A stretch of 64,000 nt of DNA from a cyanobacterium PCC 7702 (GTDB taxonomy: Bacteria; Cyanobacteriota; Cyanobacteriia; Cyanobacteriales; Nostocaceae): NCBI GenBank assembly GCA_000332255.1, contig KB235926.1, positions 4,609,161 to 4,673,160 of the forward strand, given 5' to 3'. Each line of letters opens with the position of its first letter. Position 1 is the stretch's first letter. The notes beneath the pieces were generated by a model. The model ran no database searches and was not told the origin of the DNA. It saw nothing but the letters and a program-made list of their open reading frames with translations. Below are positions 1-8,780 of the stretch, piece by piece. Both the position numbers and the translations under genes were made by a program.

Positions 1-306
1 TAAGGGTACTGCTTTGCCTTTTACCCGCACTTCAACTTTTTTGGGATCGAAGGTTCCTTTGTAGTATTTAGGGTAATTAATAACAAATAGGGAAGCTGCT
101 AAGTTCATTTTTTTAGCGGGAATCCTCAAACGGTATCTGTCCCAACCATTTGTTTGACCGCCAAAATCCAATCGAAACGGGAGTTGATTTTCACTTTTGA
201 CTCCGCTAAATAGCGTAAATCCAGGTAAGCTATCTGCCAAACTCACACTTGGCAAACCAGCTAGCAAACAGCTAGTTACTGCTAAAGCAGAAAGTACACG
301 TCGCAT
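1..306 (-). CDS. DUF2808 family secreted protein, 3' end beyond the window
   Basis: The reading frame runs from an ATG at 306 off the left edge without a stop, giving the first 102 residues. The N-terminus (MRRVLSALAVTSCLLAGLPS) is a clear signal peptide ending near Ala-Asp-Ser. The mature part (LPGFTLFSG, NQLPFRLDFGG, WDRYRLRIPAKK, FDPKKVEVRVKGK) resembles the cyanobacterial DUF2808 family of secreted beta-rich proteins of unknown function. The C-terminal half is not visible, so domain completeness cannot be judged. Family call is by recognition of the conserved RLRIPAKK/FDPKKVEV pattern. Confidence 0.75.
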   Translation of the reverse strand, partial: MRRVLSALAVTSCLLAGLPSVSLADSLPGFTLFSGVKSENQLPFRLDFGGQTNGWDRYRLRIPAKKMNLAASLFVINYPKYYKGTFDPKKVEVRVKGKAVPL

Positions 307-1042
307 AGTTAAGCTCCTGTTACAGCAAGTTTACTATATAAACTTTATTCTCAAGCAGACGCAAAAATTAGCTAAAAGTGCCATGTATCTCGTTTCTTCT
401 GAATATTTACTTATCCTAAGTGTATATATTTATACTAATTTTATATTTTTGCCCAGCGGATATAAATCTATTATTGCATTCCCCGAGGCAGTTGGAATTG
501 TCAAACAAGGAGTCTGCTGTTGCTTGTGCGAAAGGAACAAAAAACACGATTTTGTTTCTAAAGATGTAGCAATGTATCTAAAAATTAGGCTTTTGTTAGA
601 AAAATTCAACGAGTTTCTACAGCGATCGCCAATAAAATTGGGCTAGATTAGTGACAACTAAAGATTACTCGCCCCTAGATGAAATTTGATGGTTTGAAGA
701 TTGAATTTGTGAGCAATTAACTAATATTGCACTATGTAAACAACAAACAACAATATTTTTCAATCCCTAAAAGAACTTGAAGACATAGACACAAAGTATG
801 GGGATCGACATAGGATGTGCAATAAGCAAGTCATGAATGCAACTATCTCATTAGACGTAGAATTTGCAATTGATTAAGATCGGGTTTTGCTTGGATAAAT
901 AAAACCAGAAGGCATGGGTGGCAATTAATTGGAAAAACAAAAACCAATTGTTCTGCCCGAGTTGCTAGGTGTGAATAAATTTGCTCATCAAAAATATTCA
1001 AAGCTTGCGCGTGAAAGTAAATATTGCTCTTAAGGAGATGGC
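307..1042. other. Intergenic region upstream of pntAA
   Basis: This 736-base stretch separates the divergent DUF2808 and pnt genes and should carry both promoters. It is AT-rich. The only structures I see are a 6-bp inverted repeat (AATTGG at 927-932, CCAATT at 944-949) and a strong Shine-Dalgarno AAGGAG at 1032-1037 serving pntAA. Short ATG-led frames here are under 15 codons and unconvincing. Confidence 0.5.
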
Positions 1043-2206
1043 ATGAAAATAGCAGTTGCTAGAGAAATTGAAGTTTGTGAACGTCGTGTAGCCTTAGTTC
1101 CCGATCTCGTAGGGCGTTTGGTAAAACAGGGCTTAGAAGTGTGGGTAGAAGCAGGAGCAGGTGAACGAGCTTTCTTTGCGGATGCAGCTTACCAAGCAGC
1201 AGGAGCAAAAATTATTGCTGATAGCAATCAATTGTGGACACAAGCAGATATTCTCCTCAAAGTCAGTCCACCCCAAGAGCGAGAAGATGGGCGATCGGAA
1301 ATTGACTTGTTACCAGAAGGTTCGGTACTGATTAGTTTTCTCAATCCTCTGGGAAATCCAGTCATAGCAAAGCAACTCGCAGAACGCAAAATAACGGCTT
1401 TGAGTATGGAGATGATTCCCCGAACCACAAGAGCACAGAGTATGGATGCTTTGTCCTCTCAAGCTTCGATCGCGGGTTACAAAGCAGTGCTGATTGCTGC
1501 TGCTGCTTTACCTAAATATTTCCCCATGCTGACAACAGCAGCTGGCACGATCGCTCCTGCAAAAGTGTTTGTCATTGGTGCTGGTGTTGCTGGTTTGCAA
1601 GCAATAGCTACCGCCAGACGCTTGGGAGCAGTGGTAGAAGCTTTTGATATTCGTCCTGCTGTCAAAGAAGAAGTACAAAGTCTGGGGGCAAAATTTGTAG
1701 AAGTGAAATTAGATGAAGAAACAACTGCTGCTGGTGGCTACGCTAGAGAAATTTCTGAAACCAGCAAGCAGCGCACCCAAGAAACAATCGCCCAACATCT
1801 CAAGAATGCTGATGTTGTCATCACTACTGCTCAAGTTCCAGGAAAAAAAGCACCGCTTTTGGTGACACCAGAGATGGTAGCGCAGATGAAACCCGGTTCT
1901 GTAATTGTAGATCTTGCTGCCGAGCAAGGTGGAAACTGCGCTTGCACCGATCCTGGTAAGGATATTGTCTGGAATGGAGTGACGATTATTGGTCCAATTA
2001 ATCTTCCATCTTCAATGCCAGTCCATGCCAGTCAATTGTATGCCAAGAACATCACATCTTTAATGCAATTGCTAATACGAGAAAAAACTTTGCATTTTGA
2101 CTTTGCTGACGACATCATCGATGCTGCTTGTATTACCCACAAAGGTGAAATTCGCTCTTACCGCGTTCAAGAAGCCTTACAAGCTATAACTTCAGCCGTT
2201 AGTTAA
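1043..2206 (+). CDS. pntAA: NAD(P) transhydrogenase subunit alpha, soluble part 1
   Basis: This is the NAD(H)-binding domain of the membrane transhydrogenase, which uses proton movement to exchange hydride between NADH and NADP. It is 387 residues long and has no membrane segment, as expected where the alpha chain is split into two genes. The conserved RAQSMDALSSQAS motif lies at about residues 130-142 and the dinucleotide-binding VIGAGVAGLQ at 177-186. AAGGAG sits 5 bases before the ATG. It is the first gene of a pntAA-pntAB-pntB operon, with 54 bases to pntAB. Confidence 0.95.
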   Translation: MKIAVAREIEVCERRVALVPDLVGRLVKQGLEVWVEAGAGERAFFADAAYQAAGAKIIADSNQLWTQADILLKVSPPQEREDGRSEIDLLPEGSVLISFLNPLGNPVIAKQLAERKITALSMEMIPRTTRAQSMDALSSQASIAGYKAVLIAAAALPKYFPMLTTAAGTIAPAKVFVIGAGVAGLQAIATARRLGAVVEAFDIRPAVKEEVQSLGAKFVEVKLDEETTAAGGYAREISETSKQRTQETIAQHLKNADVVITTAQVPGKKAPLLVTPEMVAQMKPGSVIVDLAAEQGGNCACTDPGKDIVWNGVTIIGPINLPSSMPVHASQLYAKNITSLMQLLIREKTLHFDFADDIIDAACITHKGEIRSYRVQEALQAITSAVS

Positions 2207-2260
2207 AAACCAATTTCCCTCTCCAAGTCTTTGTTGCTGATTCTGAAAGGATTTTTGCAG

Positions 2261-2551
2261 ATGACAGAAGCATTAATTGCTGCTTTGTTTGTATTTGTGT
2301 TGGCATCCTTCACTGGTTTTGAAGTTATTAACAAAGTACCGCCAACTTTACACACACCATTAATGTCAGGCTCAAATGCAATTTCTGGAATTGCTGTTTT
2401 GGGAGCCATTTTAGCTTCCGGTGCCAAGGAATGGAATTTATCGGTTGTTCTCGGTTTAATTGCTGTTGTACTAGCAACGGTGAACGTGGTGGGTGGTTTT
2501 TTAGTCACGGATCGGATGTTGCAGATGTTCAGGAAAAAGACAACTAATTAA
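2261..2551 (+). CDS. pntAB: NAD(P) transhydrogenase subunit alpha, membrane part 2
   Basis: This small hydrophobic protein of 96 residues forms the alpha-side membrane helices of transhydrogenase (MTEALIAALFVFVLASFTGF, then two or three further hydrophobic stretches). I chose ATG 2261 over an upstream in-frame TTG at 2231 because GAAAGGA precedes it at normal spacing and homologues begin with MTE. Its TAA shares one base with the ATG of pntB (TAATG), suggesting translational coupling of the two membrane subunits. Confidence 0.93.
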   Translation: MTEALIAALFVFVLASFTGFEVINKVPPTLHTPLMSGSNAISGIAVLGAILASGAKEWNLSVVLGLIAVVLATVNVVGGFLVTDRMLQMFRKKTTN

Positions 2552-3996
2552 TGGCTATCAATAACTATCGTTACTTATTGCCAATGAGTGCTGAGTTTTT
2601 ACCAACTGGAATTCAAATTACCTATTTAGTTGCTGCATCCCTGTTTATTTTGGGTTTGAAAAAACTAGGTTCACCTGCGACAGCACGCCAAGGTAATGTT
2701 GTTGCAGCTGTGGGAATGTTGCTGGCGATCGCCGCCACACTTTTAGATCGTCAGGTGTTAAACTACGAAATGATTTTGTTGGGATTGGCAATTGGCTCTG
2801 TAGTCGGTGCGATCGCTGCCTATAAAGTCCAAATGACAGAAATGCCCCAAATGGTCGGCTTGCTCAACGGACTTGGTGGTGCTGCTTCTGCACTCGTCGC
2901 CTTTGCTGAATTTTGGCGGTTGTGGCAACACGGTCAAGTCATACCCTTGGATACCAACATTTCTATATTGCTGGATGTATTAATTGGTGGTGTTACCTTC
3001 ACGGGTAGCATTATGGCATTTGCCAAACTGCAAGGAATTGTCAGCGGTTCTCCAATTACATTTCCCTTGCAGCAACCAATTAACGCTTTTCTGTTAGGTT
3101 CCTACATTGCAGGAAGTGCCTTTTTACTAACAGCATCATCCCCCAACCTCGCTGTCTTTTTAGTAATAGTTGCAATTTCTTTGATTTTGGGCGTGATGTT
3201 CGTCATTCCCATTGGCGGTGGTGATATGCCAGTGGTAATTTCCCTGCTGAACTCTTTTTCTGGTTTAGCAGCAGCAGCAGCAGGTTTTGTCGTCATGAAC
3301 AACATGCTCATTGTTGCCGGAGCTTTGGTGGGAGCATCGGGTATCATTCTCACCGAAATTATGTGCAAGGCAATGAACCGTTCTTTGCTCAGCGTTTTGT
3401 TTGGGGCTTTTGGCTCCAGTGGAAATACGGATGCTGCTAGTTCCGGCACTGGTACAAAAAATCAAACTGTTCGTACTATCGATCCGGAAGAAGGGGCAAT
3501 GATGCTGGGTTATGCTCGCTCTGTAGTGATTGTACCTGGTTACGGAATGGCGGTGGCGCAAGCACAGCATAGCGTGCGCGAGTTAGCAGACCAGCTGGAA
3601 CGTCTGGGTGTTGACGTTAAGTATGCCATTCACCCAGTAGCAGGAAGAATGCCAGGGCACATGAACGTTTTACTAGCAGAAGCTAATGTCCCCTACGAGC
3701 AGCTCTACGATATGGAAGACATTAATCCCCAATTTGAGCAAACAGATGTGGCGCTAGTCATTGGGGCGAATGATGTTGTCAATCCTGCAGCGCGCAGTGA
3801 TGTCAACAGCCCAATTTACGGTATGCCAATTTTAGAGGTGGATAAAGCAAAGCAAACGATCGTGATCAAGCGCGGGATGAGTACGGGTTTTGCCGGTGTA
3901 GAGAATGATTTATTCTACAAGGAGAAAACCACTATGCTGTTTGGAAATGCCAAGGAGATGGTAGCGAAGTTAGTTGCTCAGATCAAGCAACTGTAA
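2551..3996 (+). CDS. pntB: NAD(P) transhydrogenase subunit beta
   Basis: This 481-residue protein has an N-terminal half of about nine membrane helices that forms the proton channel with PntAB, and a C-terminal NADP(H)-binding domain. The NADP domain is marked by VIVPGYGMAVAQAQ and by the downstream IGANDVVNPAA and KRGMSTGFAGV segments. The ATG overlaps the pntAB stop by one base. An internal MSAEFLPTG at 2584 is an alternative start closer to some homologues. The gene ends just before a large inverted repeat. Confidence 0.95.
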   Translation: MAINNYRYLLPMSAEFLPTGIQITYLVAASLFILGLKKLGSPATARQGNVVAAVGMLLAIAATLLDRQVLNYEMILLGLAIGSVVGAIAAYKVQMTEMPQMVGLLNGLGGAASALVAFAEFWRLWQHGQVIPLDTNISILLDVLIGGVTFTGSIMAFAKLQGIVSGSPITFPLQQPINAFLLGSYIAGSAFLLTASSPNLAVFLVIVAISLILGVMFVIPIGGGDMPVVISLLNSFSGLAAAAAGFVVMNNMLIVAGALVGASGIILTEIMCKAMNRSLLSVLFGAFGSSGNTDAASSGTGTKNQTVRTIDPEEGAMMLGYARSVVIVPGYGMAVAQAQHSVRELADQLERLGVDVKYAIHPVAGRMPGHMNVLLAEANVPYEQLYDMEDINPQFEQTDVALVIGANDVVNPAARSDVNSPIYGMPILEVDKAKQTIVIKRGMSTGFAGVENDLFYKEKTTMLFGNAKEMVAKLVAQIKQL

Positions 3997-4003
3997 GATT
4001 CGC

Positions 4004-4042
4004 GCTTGGGTGGTGCGTTAGTGTGGTGCTAACGCGCCAAGC
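4004..4042. terminator. Stem-loop between convergent pntB and FKBP gene
   Basis: GCGTTAG (4015-4021) pairs with CTAACGC (4029-4035), and the stem can extend outwards through GCTTGG (4004-4009) and CCAAGC (4037-4042). No T run follows on either strand, so it may terminate or stabilise the 3' ends without being a classical intrinsic terminator. Confidence 0.5.
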
Positions 4043-4063
4043 CCTTGTTAAGAAACAGCAAAA

Positions 4064-4492
4064 TTAGTTAATCTCTACTAACTGGATATCGAAGATCAGT
4101 TCTTGCCCTGCAAGAGGGTGATTGGCATCGAGGGTGACCTCAGATTCTGATACGTTAGTAACAACTACTGGAATTGCCTGACCGTTACTTTGAGATATTT
4201 GTAAGAGCTGACCTACCTCAAGGGGTATATCCGTTGGGATGCGTTGTCGCTCAACTACCATCACCAATTCTGGACGATAAGGACCGTATGCTTGCTCGGC
4301 GCAAATGCTTGCAGTCTTGGATTCTCCCGGACTCATACCTACGATCGCCTCTTCAAAGCCGGGAATCACTATTCCTTCACCAATAGAGAACTCTAGTGGC
4401 TCTCGACCTTTGGAGGAATCAAATACGGTTCCGTCATCTAATTTACCGGTATAATGAACTTTTACGGTGTCGCCTCTCTTGGCTTGTATCAT
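4064..4492 (-). CDS. FKBP-type peptidyl-prolyl isomerase, SlyD-like
   Basis: This 142-residue cytosolic protein is likely a prolyl isomerase and folding chaperone. It opens with the FKBP signature (VKVHYTGKLDDGTVFDSS, then LEFSIGEG.VIPGFEEAIVGM), followed by an insert-in-flap region and a closing ANHPLAGQELIFDIQLVEI, the arrangement of SlyD. The histidine- and cysteine-rich metal-binding tail of E. coli SlyD is absent, so a metal-handling role is not supported. It stands alone, convergent with pntB. Confidence 0.9.
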   Translation of the reverse strand: MIQAKRGDTVKVHYTGKLDDGTVFDSSKGREPLEFSIGEGIVIPGFEEAIVGMSPGESKTASICAEQAYGPYRPELVMVVERQRIPTDIPLEVGQLLQISQSNGQAIPVVVTNVSESEVTLDANHPLAGQELIFDIQLVEIN

Positions 4493-4960
4493 TTACGTCT
4501 CCTTATTTCTACAGGTGAAGCTACTTAACTTTTTAGACTTGGGCGACCAATCAGAAATTTCTGCAATCTGAAGTTGACTACTGCTCAATCCTGCTCAATT
4601 TTTATCTCTTACTTTCACAAGTAAGCTAGTAACTTAAGAGGGAGGGTTCATCTTGTGGCAAACAAGCTTTGTTTGATGAAGCTGCTAACTGTTGTGGAAA
4701 ATCGTTGTTTTTAGCTTTTGATTTTCTTTCTAGTTTTAGCAACGAAAATAGCTGTGCCTAAGTCAAATTAGTTAATGGCCAACACTATTTTAGTTTAGTT
4801 GTCCGGCGGTTTTGATTCAATACACCTCTTCTATACTACTGCTCCAAACACAGTTGTGGTATGGTTATTTTGTTATTTATTAAGATTTTTTACCTGTCTG
4901 CACGTTAGATAAGTCACAATTACCACAGCAACAGCGAAGGTTTTGTTATATTAAGTTATT
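4493..4960. other. Intergenic region between FKBP gene and tRNA-Lys
   Basis: These 468 bases lie between a leftward gene and a rightward tRNA gene and should contain both promoters. I see no convincing reading frame. A short direct repeat CTGCTCAAT occurs twice near 4580-4600. Otherwise the region is plain AT-rich spacer. Confidence 0.4.
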
Positions 4961-5032
4961 GGGTGACTAGCTCAACGGTAGAGCAGTGGACTCTTAATCC
5001 ATTGGTTGCGGGTTCGAATCCCTCGTCACCCA
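4961..5032 (+). tRNA. tRNA-Lys (anticodon CTT)
   Basis: This is a 72-base cloverleaf. The acceptor GGGTGAC (4961-4967) pairs with GTCACCC (5025-5031), with discriminator A at 5032 and no encoded CCA. The D arm carries TAGCTCAACGGTAGAGCA. The anticodon loop is CTCTTAA, reading AAG lysine codons. The T arm GCGGG-TTCGAAT-CCCTC has one C-T mismatch in its second pair. A T run follows directly. The last 7 bases overlap the 3' end of nnrD on the other strand. Confidence 0.95.
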
Positions 5033-6588
5033 TTTTTGCTGCTCAAGGAAAGCTTAATTGCTTTGAGCAAATACCTTGTGAGGGTAAATGCATCTACTCC
5101 TAGCTCTGTTCGTTCTTGAGCGGCTAAAATGCCAGCTTGAGCATGCCACCAAGCAGCTGCTGCTATAGTTTCTTCCACAGGTAAATGGTGCGTTACCGCT
5201 AACGCTAGCAATCCACCTATTAAGCCTGTTAATACATCGCCGCTACCACCCCGTGCCAAAGCAGGCGTACTTTCGGGATTGATCCAAACCAAACCTTGGG
5301 GGTTGGCGATCGCAGTTCTTGCTCCTTTCAACAAAACTATTGCTTGACTTTGTTTGGCAGCTTTTTGTACCGCTTCGACTCTACTGTGTTTGCTTTGTGC
5401 TATTTCTGGAAACAGGCGTTTGAATTCACCTTCGTGGGGTGTTAATACCGTGAGTGCTTGTCTTTTTTGTAACTCTCGAGCTGTACCTAATTCCGCCAAA
5501 ATATTCAAACCATCAGCATCGAGGACTAGAGGATTCGTGCTTTCTAACACTTGTTCCACAATCGCCCCAGCATCTTTAGTCAAACCGGGACCGCAGGCGA
5601 TGGCGTTGTAGGAGCTCAAATGGGTGTTTGCTGGAAGTTGTAATTTTGCGATCGCACCTGTTTGTGTTTCCGGACAGCCGATAATTAAAGCTTCTGGTAA
5701 ATGACTGACCAGAATAGATTTTATCGACTCCGGCACAGCGAGCGATAGCATTCCCACTCCACTAGCTCTTGCACCCAAACCAGCTAAAACGGCTCCTCCA
5801 CAATAGCGACGGGAACCGCAAATTAGCAGTAAATGTCCCTCTTTATACTTGTGGGTAACTAAAGGACGGGGAAGTGGTAGGGCGCAATTGACAGTTTCTT
5901 TGGTAATGCGTTTGATTTGAGGATTGCCCAGTACTGCTTCCACATCCGCCCAAGGAATGCCAAAATCGATTAACTCTGCCTTTCCGACATATTCCAAGGC
6001 TTGGTCTTGTAATAATCCTAACTTCCACAAACCCAGGCAGAAGGTGTGGGTGGCGCGAATAGCGGTTCCCAAGACTTCACCGGTATCTGTATGCAAACCT
6101 GAAGGAATATCGATGCTGACAATTGGTACCGATGTTTTATGCAAGTAGGCGATCGCGCTTGCTACAGGTTCCTGGAGTTGTTTTTCCAGGCCAAATCCAA
6201 ACAAGCCATCAACAAATAAATCACATGCTGGTAAATCTTCTATTGATTGATAGCAAGGGATACCCAAGCTTTGGGCATACTGCAAATGCTGTGCAGTTAA
6301 TTGCTTGAGTTGAGAAAAAGGACAATAAATACAAACTTTCAGTCCTTGAAAGTGTAACTCCCGAGCAACTACTAACGCGTCTCCGCCGTTATGACCGGGA
6401 CCGACTAAAACTCCTACTTTGCTTGCACCCACAAGTAGATCAATTGCCTGAATTCGACGAACCAAAAGTCCGGCCACTTTTTCCATTAAAGCTGCAACAG
6501 GCATTCCCGCAGCGAAAATCCGCGCTTCGATATCGCGCATTTGTTGGGCTGTGACTACAACTTGGCAAATTTTTTCTTGCCTGTTCAT
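5026..6588 (-). CDS. nnrD: Bifunctional NAD(P)H-hydrate repair enzyme
   Basis: This 520-residue protein joins an N-terminal NAD(P)H-hydrate epimerase (YjeF_N; GPGHNGGDALVVAREL near residue 65, and DGLFGFGL) to a C-terminal ADP- or ATP-dependent dehydratase of the ribokinase fold (GGSGDVLTGLIGGLLA near the end). Together they repair hydrated nicotinamide cofactors. I use ATG 6588; an adjacent TTG would add one residue. The stop codon and last residues lie inside the 3' strand of the tRNA-Lys acceptor stem, a 7-base convergent overlap. No operon partner is evident. Confidence 0.93.
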   Translation of the reverse strand: MNRQEKICQVVVTAQQMRDIEARIFAAGMPVAALMEKVAGLLVRRIQAIDLLVGASKVGVLVGPGHNGGDALVVARELHFQGLKVCIYCPFSQLKQLTAQHLQYAQSLGIPCYQSIEDLPACDLFVDGLFGFGLEKQLQEPVASAIAYLHKTSVPIVSIDIPSGLHTDTGEVLGTAIRATHTFCLGLWKLGLLQDQALEYVGKAELIDFGIPWADVEAVLGNPQIKRITKETVNCALPLPRPLVTHKYKEGHLLLICGSRRYCGGAVLAGLGARASGVGMLSLAVPESIKSILVSHLPEALIIGCPETQTGAIAKLQLPANTHLSSYNAIACGPGLTKDAGAIVEQVLESTNPLVLDADGLNILAELGTARELQKRQALTVLTPHEGEFKRLFPEIAQSKHSRVEAVQKAAKQSQAIVLLKGARTAIANPQGLVWINPESTPALARGGSGDVLTGLIGGLLALAVTHHLPVEETIAAAAWWHAQAGILAAQERTELGVDAFTLTRYLLKAIKLSLSSKNG

Positions 6589-6691
6589 CAATGCAATACC
6601 AGATTTTTAGGAGACCGCGACTGGTATGATTTTAGATTAATACAAAACTGTGATTTTGTCTTTGATAGGGGTAAACAGGCATACTTGATAA

Positions 6692-6778
6692 CGGAGAGAG
6701 AGGGATTCGAACCCTCGTTGAGGTTGCCCCCAAACAGCATTTCCAGTGCTGCGCCTTCAACCACTCGGCCATCTCTCC
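6692..6778 (-). tRNA. tRNA-Ser (anticodon GGA)
   Basis: This 87-base tRNA has the long variable arm of class II tRNAs. On the minus strand it begins GGAGAGATGGCCGAGTGG, has anticodon loop CTGGAAA (GGA, serine), a T arm with GGTTCGAATCC, and the acceptor closing with TCTCTCC plus the serine discriminator G. It lies between nnrD and the ferredoxin gene. Confidence 0.96.
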
Positions 6779-6857
6779 AGGCGTCACAATCTACTATCAT
6801 ACAATAGATTAGGACAAACTACAAGCAAATTTATCTAAATTCCAATCCAAAACTATA

Positions 6858-7226
6858 ATGCCCCGGACATACACCATTACAGTTTACGATCGCGCCAAAG
6901 GCATCAAGCACACCTTAGAAGTACCTGATGACCGCTACATTCTACACAGTTGTGAAAAACAAGGGGTAGAATTGCCTTTTTCTTGTCGCAACGGCGCTTG
7001 CACTACTTGTGCGGTGAGAGTGCTCAAGGGAGAAATTTATCAACCTGAAGCTGTGGGATTGTCTTTGGAGTTACGTAACCGCGGCTATGCTCTTTTGTGT
7101 GTCGGTTACGCTCGCTCTGATTTAGAAGTGGAAACGCAAGACGAAGACGAAGTCTACCAACTGCAGTTCGGGCGTTATTTTGGCAAAGGTAAAGTCAGGA
7201 TGGGTTTACCTTTAGACGAAGATTGA
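6858..7226 (+). CDS. 2Fe-2S ferredoxin with C-terminal extension (FdC2-like)
   Basis: This 122-residue plant-type ferredoxin binds one 2Fe-2S cluster through Cys43, Cys48, Cys51 and Cys81 (C-x4-C-x2-C-x29-C), within CRNGACTTC and ALLCVGY. Compared with photosynthetic PetF it has about 20 extra C-terminal residues, including LQFGRYFGKGK, which resembles the extended FdC2 ferredoxins conserved in cyanobacteria and plastids. It is probably a soluble electron carrier with a specialised partner rather than the main photosystem I acceptor. The FdC2 assignment is inference from the tail. Confidence 0.88.
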   Translation: MPRTYTITVYDRAKGIKHTLEVPDDRYILHSCEKQGVELPFSCRNGACTTCAVRVLKGEIYQPEAVGLSLELRNRGYALLCVGYARSDLEVETQDEDEVYQLQFGRYFGKGKVRMGLPLDED

Positions 7227-7283
7227 AACCATACCAAAGTAAAATAGCTAACAACTAACAACGAAAAACTATTGACTGAGTTC

Positions 7284-7805
7284 ATGGCTCGAGTTGCAAT
7301 TTTTTTGTTTTGCTTATTACTTTTGGTAGGTTGTCAGCCTTCAGACCAGCCTCAGGAAAGCGCCCTGTTACAGGTAAAAGCACTACAAGCAATCAGCGGA
7401 CAAACTCTAGAGGTGCAAGGTATAAACAAGCAAGCAAATTTGACTGCTCAAGTGCGACTTTTGGGTATTGACGCACCAGATTTGCAGCAGCGTCCTTGGG
7501 GAAATGTAGCTAGGGAACGATTGGAGCAGTTAGTTGCAGGCCAAACTGTGAAGCTAGAGTTTGATGTGGAAGTCAATGACCAATTTGGACGAACTTTAGC
7601 CTATGTGTGGAAAGATACGGTATTGCTGAACGAACAGTTAGTCAAAGAAGGTCATGCACTGTTTGTAGCGCGATCGCCCAACCATAAATACGACCAGCGT
7701 TTAGAACGCGCCGAGCAATGGGCGAGACTGATGGGACTGGGTATTTGGAACCCGGAACAACCCATGCGTCTTACTCCTGCTGAATTTCGCCGCCAGTATC
7801 GTTGA
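7284..7805 (+). CDS. Thermonuclease-family (SNase-like) lipoprotein
   Basis: This 173-residue protein starts with a lipoprotein signal (MARVAIFLFCLLLLVGC; lipobox LLVGC), so it is probably anchored outside the plasma membrane. The rest is a staphylococcal-nuclease fold: VRLLGIDAPDLQQRPWG, then GRTLAYVW, then LVKEGHALFV. Catalytic-type residues of the family (Arg in the RLLGIDAP segment, Glu in KEG) are present. ATG 7284 is preferred over an in-frame TTG at 7272 because the signal peptide then begins correctly. It would hydrolyse nucleic acids; the substrate is not shown by sequence. Confidence 0.87.
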   Translation: MARVAIFLFCLLLLVGCQPSDQPQESALLQVKALQAISGQTLEVQGINKQANLTAQVRLLGIDAPDLQQRPWGNVARERLEQLVAGQTVKLEFDVEVNDQFGRTLAYVWKDTVLLNEQLVKEGHALFVARSPNHKYDQRLERAEQWARLMGLGIWNPEQPMRLTPAEFRRQYR

Positions 7806-7861
7806 TGCATTGCCAATTGCTTTTACCATAAGCTATTAGCCACAAACCACAACAGCGGATT

Positions 7862-8692
7862 ATGCCACTTTCTCCATCAGATCATCAACTACAAATCTTT
7901 TTAGATATTGCCACAGAAGCAGCTTTAGCAGCTGGAGCAGTTTTACAAAATTACTTGGGTAAGGTAGAAGGCGCCATCAGCGAAAAAGGACGCCCCGGAG
8001 ATATAGTTACTGTTGCCGATCGAGCGTCAGAACAGTTAATTATCAAAACCTTACAGCTTCATTTTCCCGACCATGCCATACTCTCAGAAGAATTAGGCCA
8101 GCTGGGAAATCAAGAAAACGAATTTCTCTGGGCAATCGATCCGTTGGACGGTACCACCAACTTTGCCCATCAATATCCGTGTTTTGCCGTTTCCATTGGA
8201 TTGTTAATTAACGGCGTTCCCCGAGTTGGTGTTATTTACGACCCTGTTCGCAATGAGTTGTTCCGCGCCGCCCAAAATTTAGGAGCAACATTGAATCGTC
8301 GCAGTATTAAAGTTTCGCAAACTTCCCAACTTGGCCAAAGTTTATTGGTAACAGGATTTGCCTACGATCGCCGGGAAACTTCTGATAACAATTATGCCGA
8401 ATTTTGTTACCTTACCCACTTTACCCAAGGAGTGAGGCGCAGCGGTGCCGCATCTTTGGATTTAGCTTACGTTGCCTGCGGGCGCGTGGATGGTTACTGG
8501 GAGCGAGGGATTTCTCCCTGGGATGTAGCAGCTGGCATTATCATACTGCAAGAAGCAGGGGGCAAAGTAACTGCCTACGATGGCACTCCTATCAAAATAG
8601 AATCTGGAAAAATTTTAGCAACAAACGGTCACATCCACGCCAGCTTGAGCCACCAACTGCAGCAGGTTCCCCCTTTGTCTGACTGGAAATAA
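7862..8692 (+). CDS. Inositol monophosphatase family protein
   Basis: This 276-residue, magnesium-dependent phosphatase is of the SuhB/IMPase superfamily. Metal-binding motifs are EELG near residue 79, DPLDGTTNF near 96, and the C-terminal WDVAAGIIILQEAGG. The length is normal for the family. Substrates in this superfamily include inositol phosphate, histidinol phosphate and PAP. A histidinol-phosphatase role is possible because hisZ lies nearby downstream, but that is inference only. It reads in the same direction as its neighbours, with 88 bases to the next gene. Confidence 0.88.
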   Translation: MPLSPSDHQLQIFLDIATEAALAAGAVLQNYLGKVEGAISEKGRPGDIVTVADRASEQLIIKTLQLHFPDHAILSEELGQLGNQENEFLWAIDPLDGTTNFAHQYPCFAVSIGLLINGVPRVGVIYDPVRNELFRAAQNLGATLNRRSIKVSQTSQLGQSLLVTGFAYDRRETSDNNYAEFCYLTHFTQGVRRSGAASLDLAYVACGRVDGYWERGISPWDVAAGIIILQEAGGKVTAYDGTPIKIESGKILATNGHIHASLSHQLQQVPPLSDWK

Positions 8693-8780
8693 AACCACCA
8701 CAGAACTAATGACAAACCCTAGAGAAAGGGAAGTAAACTGGTAAGAATCTCACGCTTCTTGCTTTGGTATAAATCGCTCT

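Noticed and set aside
197..646. A 149-codon rightward open frame at the left end
   Set aside because: It overlaps the DUF2808 coding region in antisense, switches from Lys/Ala-rich to Cys/hydrophobic composition, and resembles no family.
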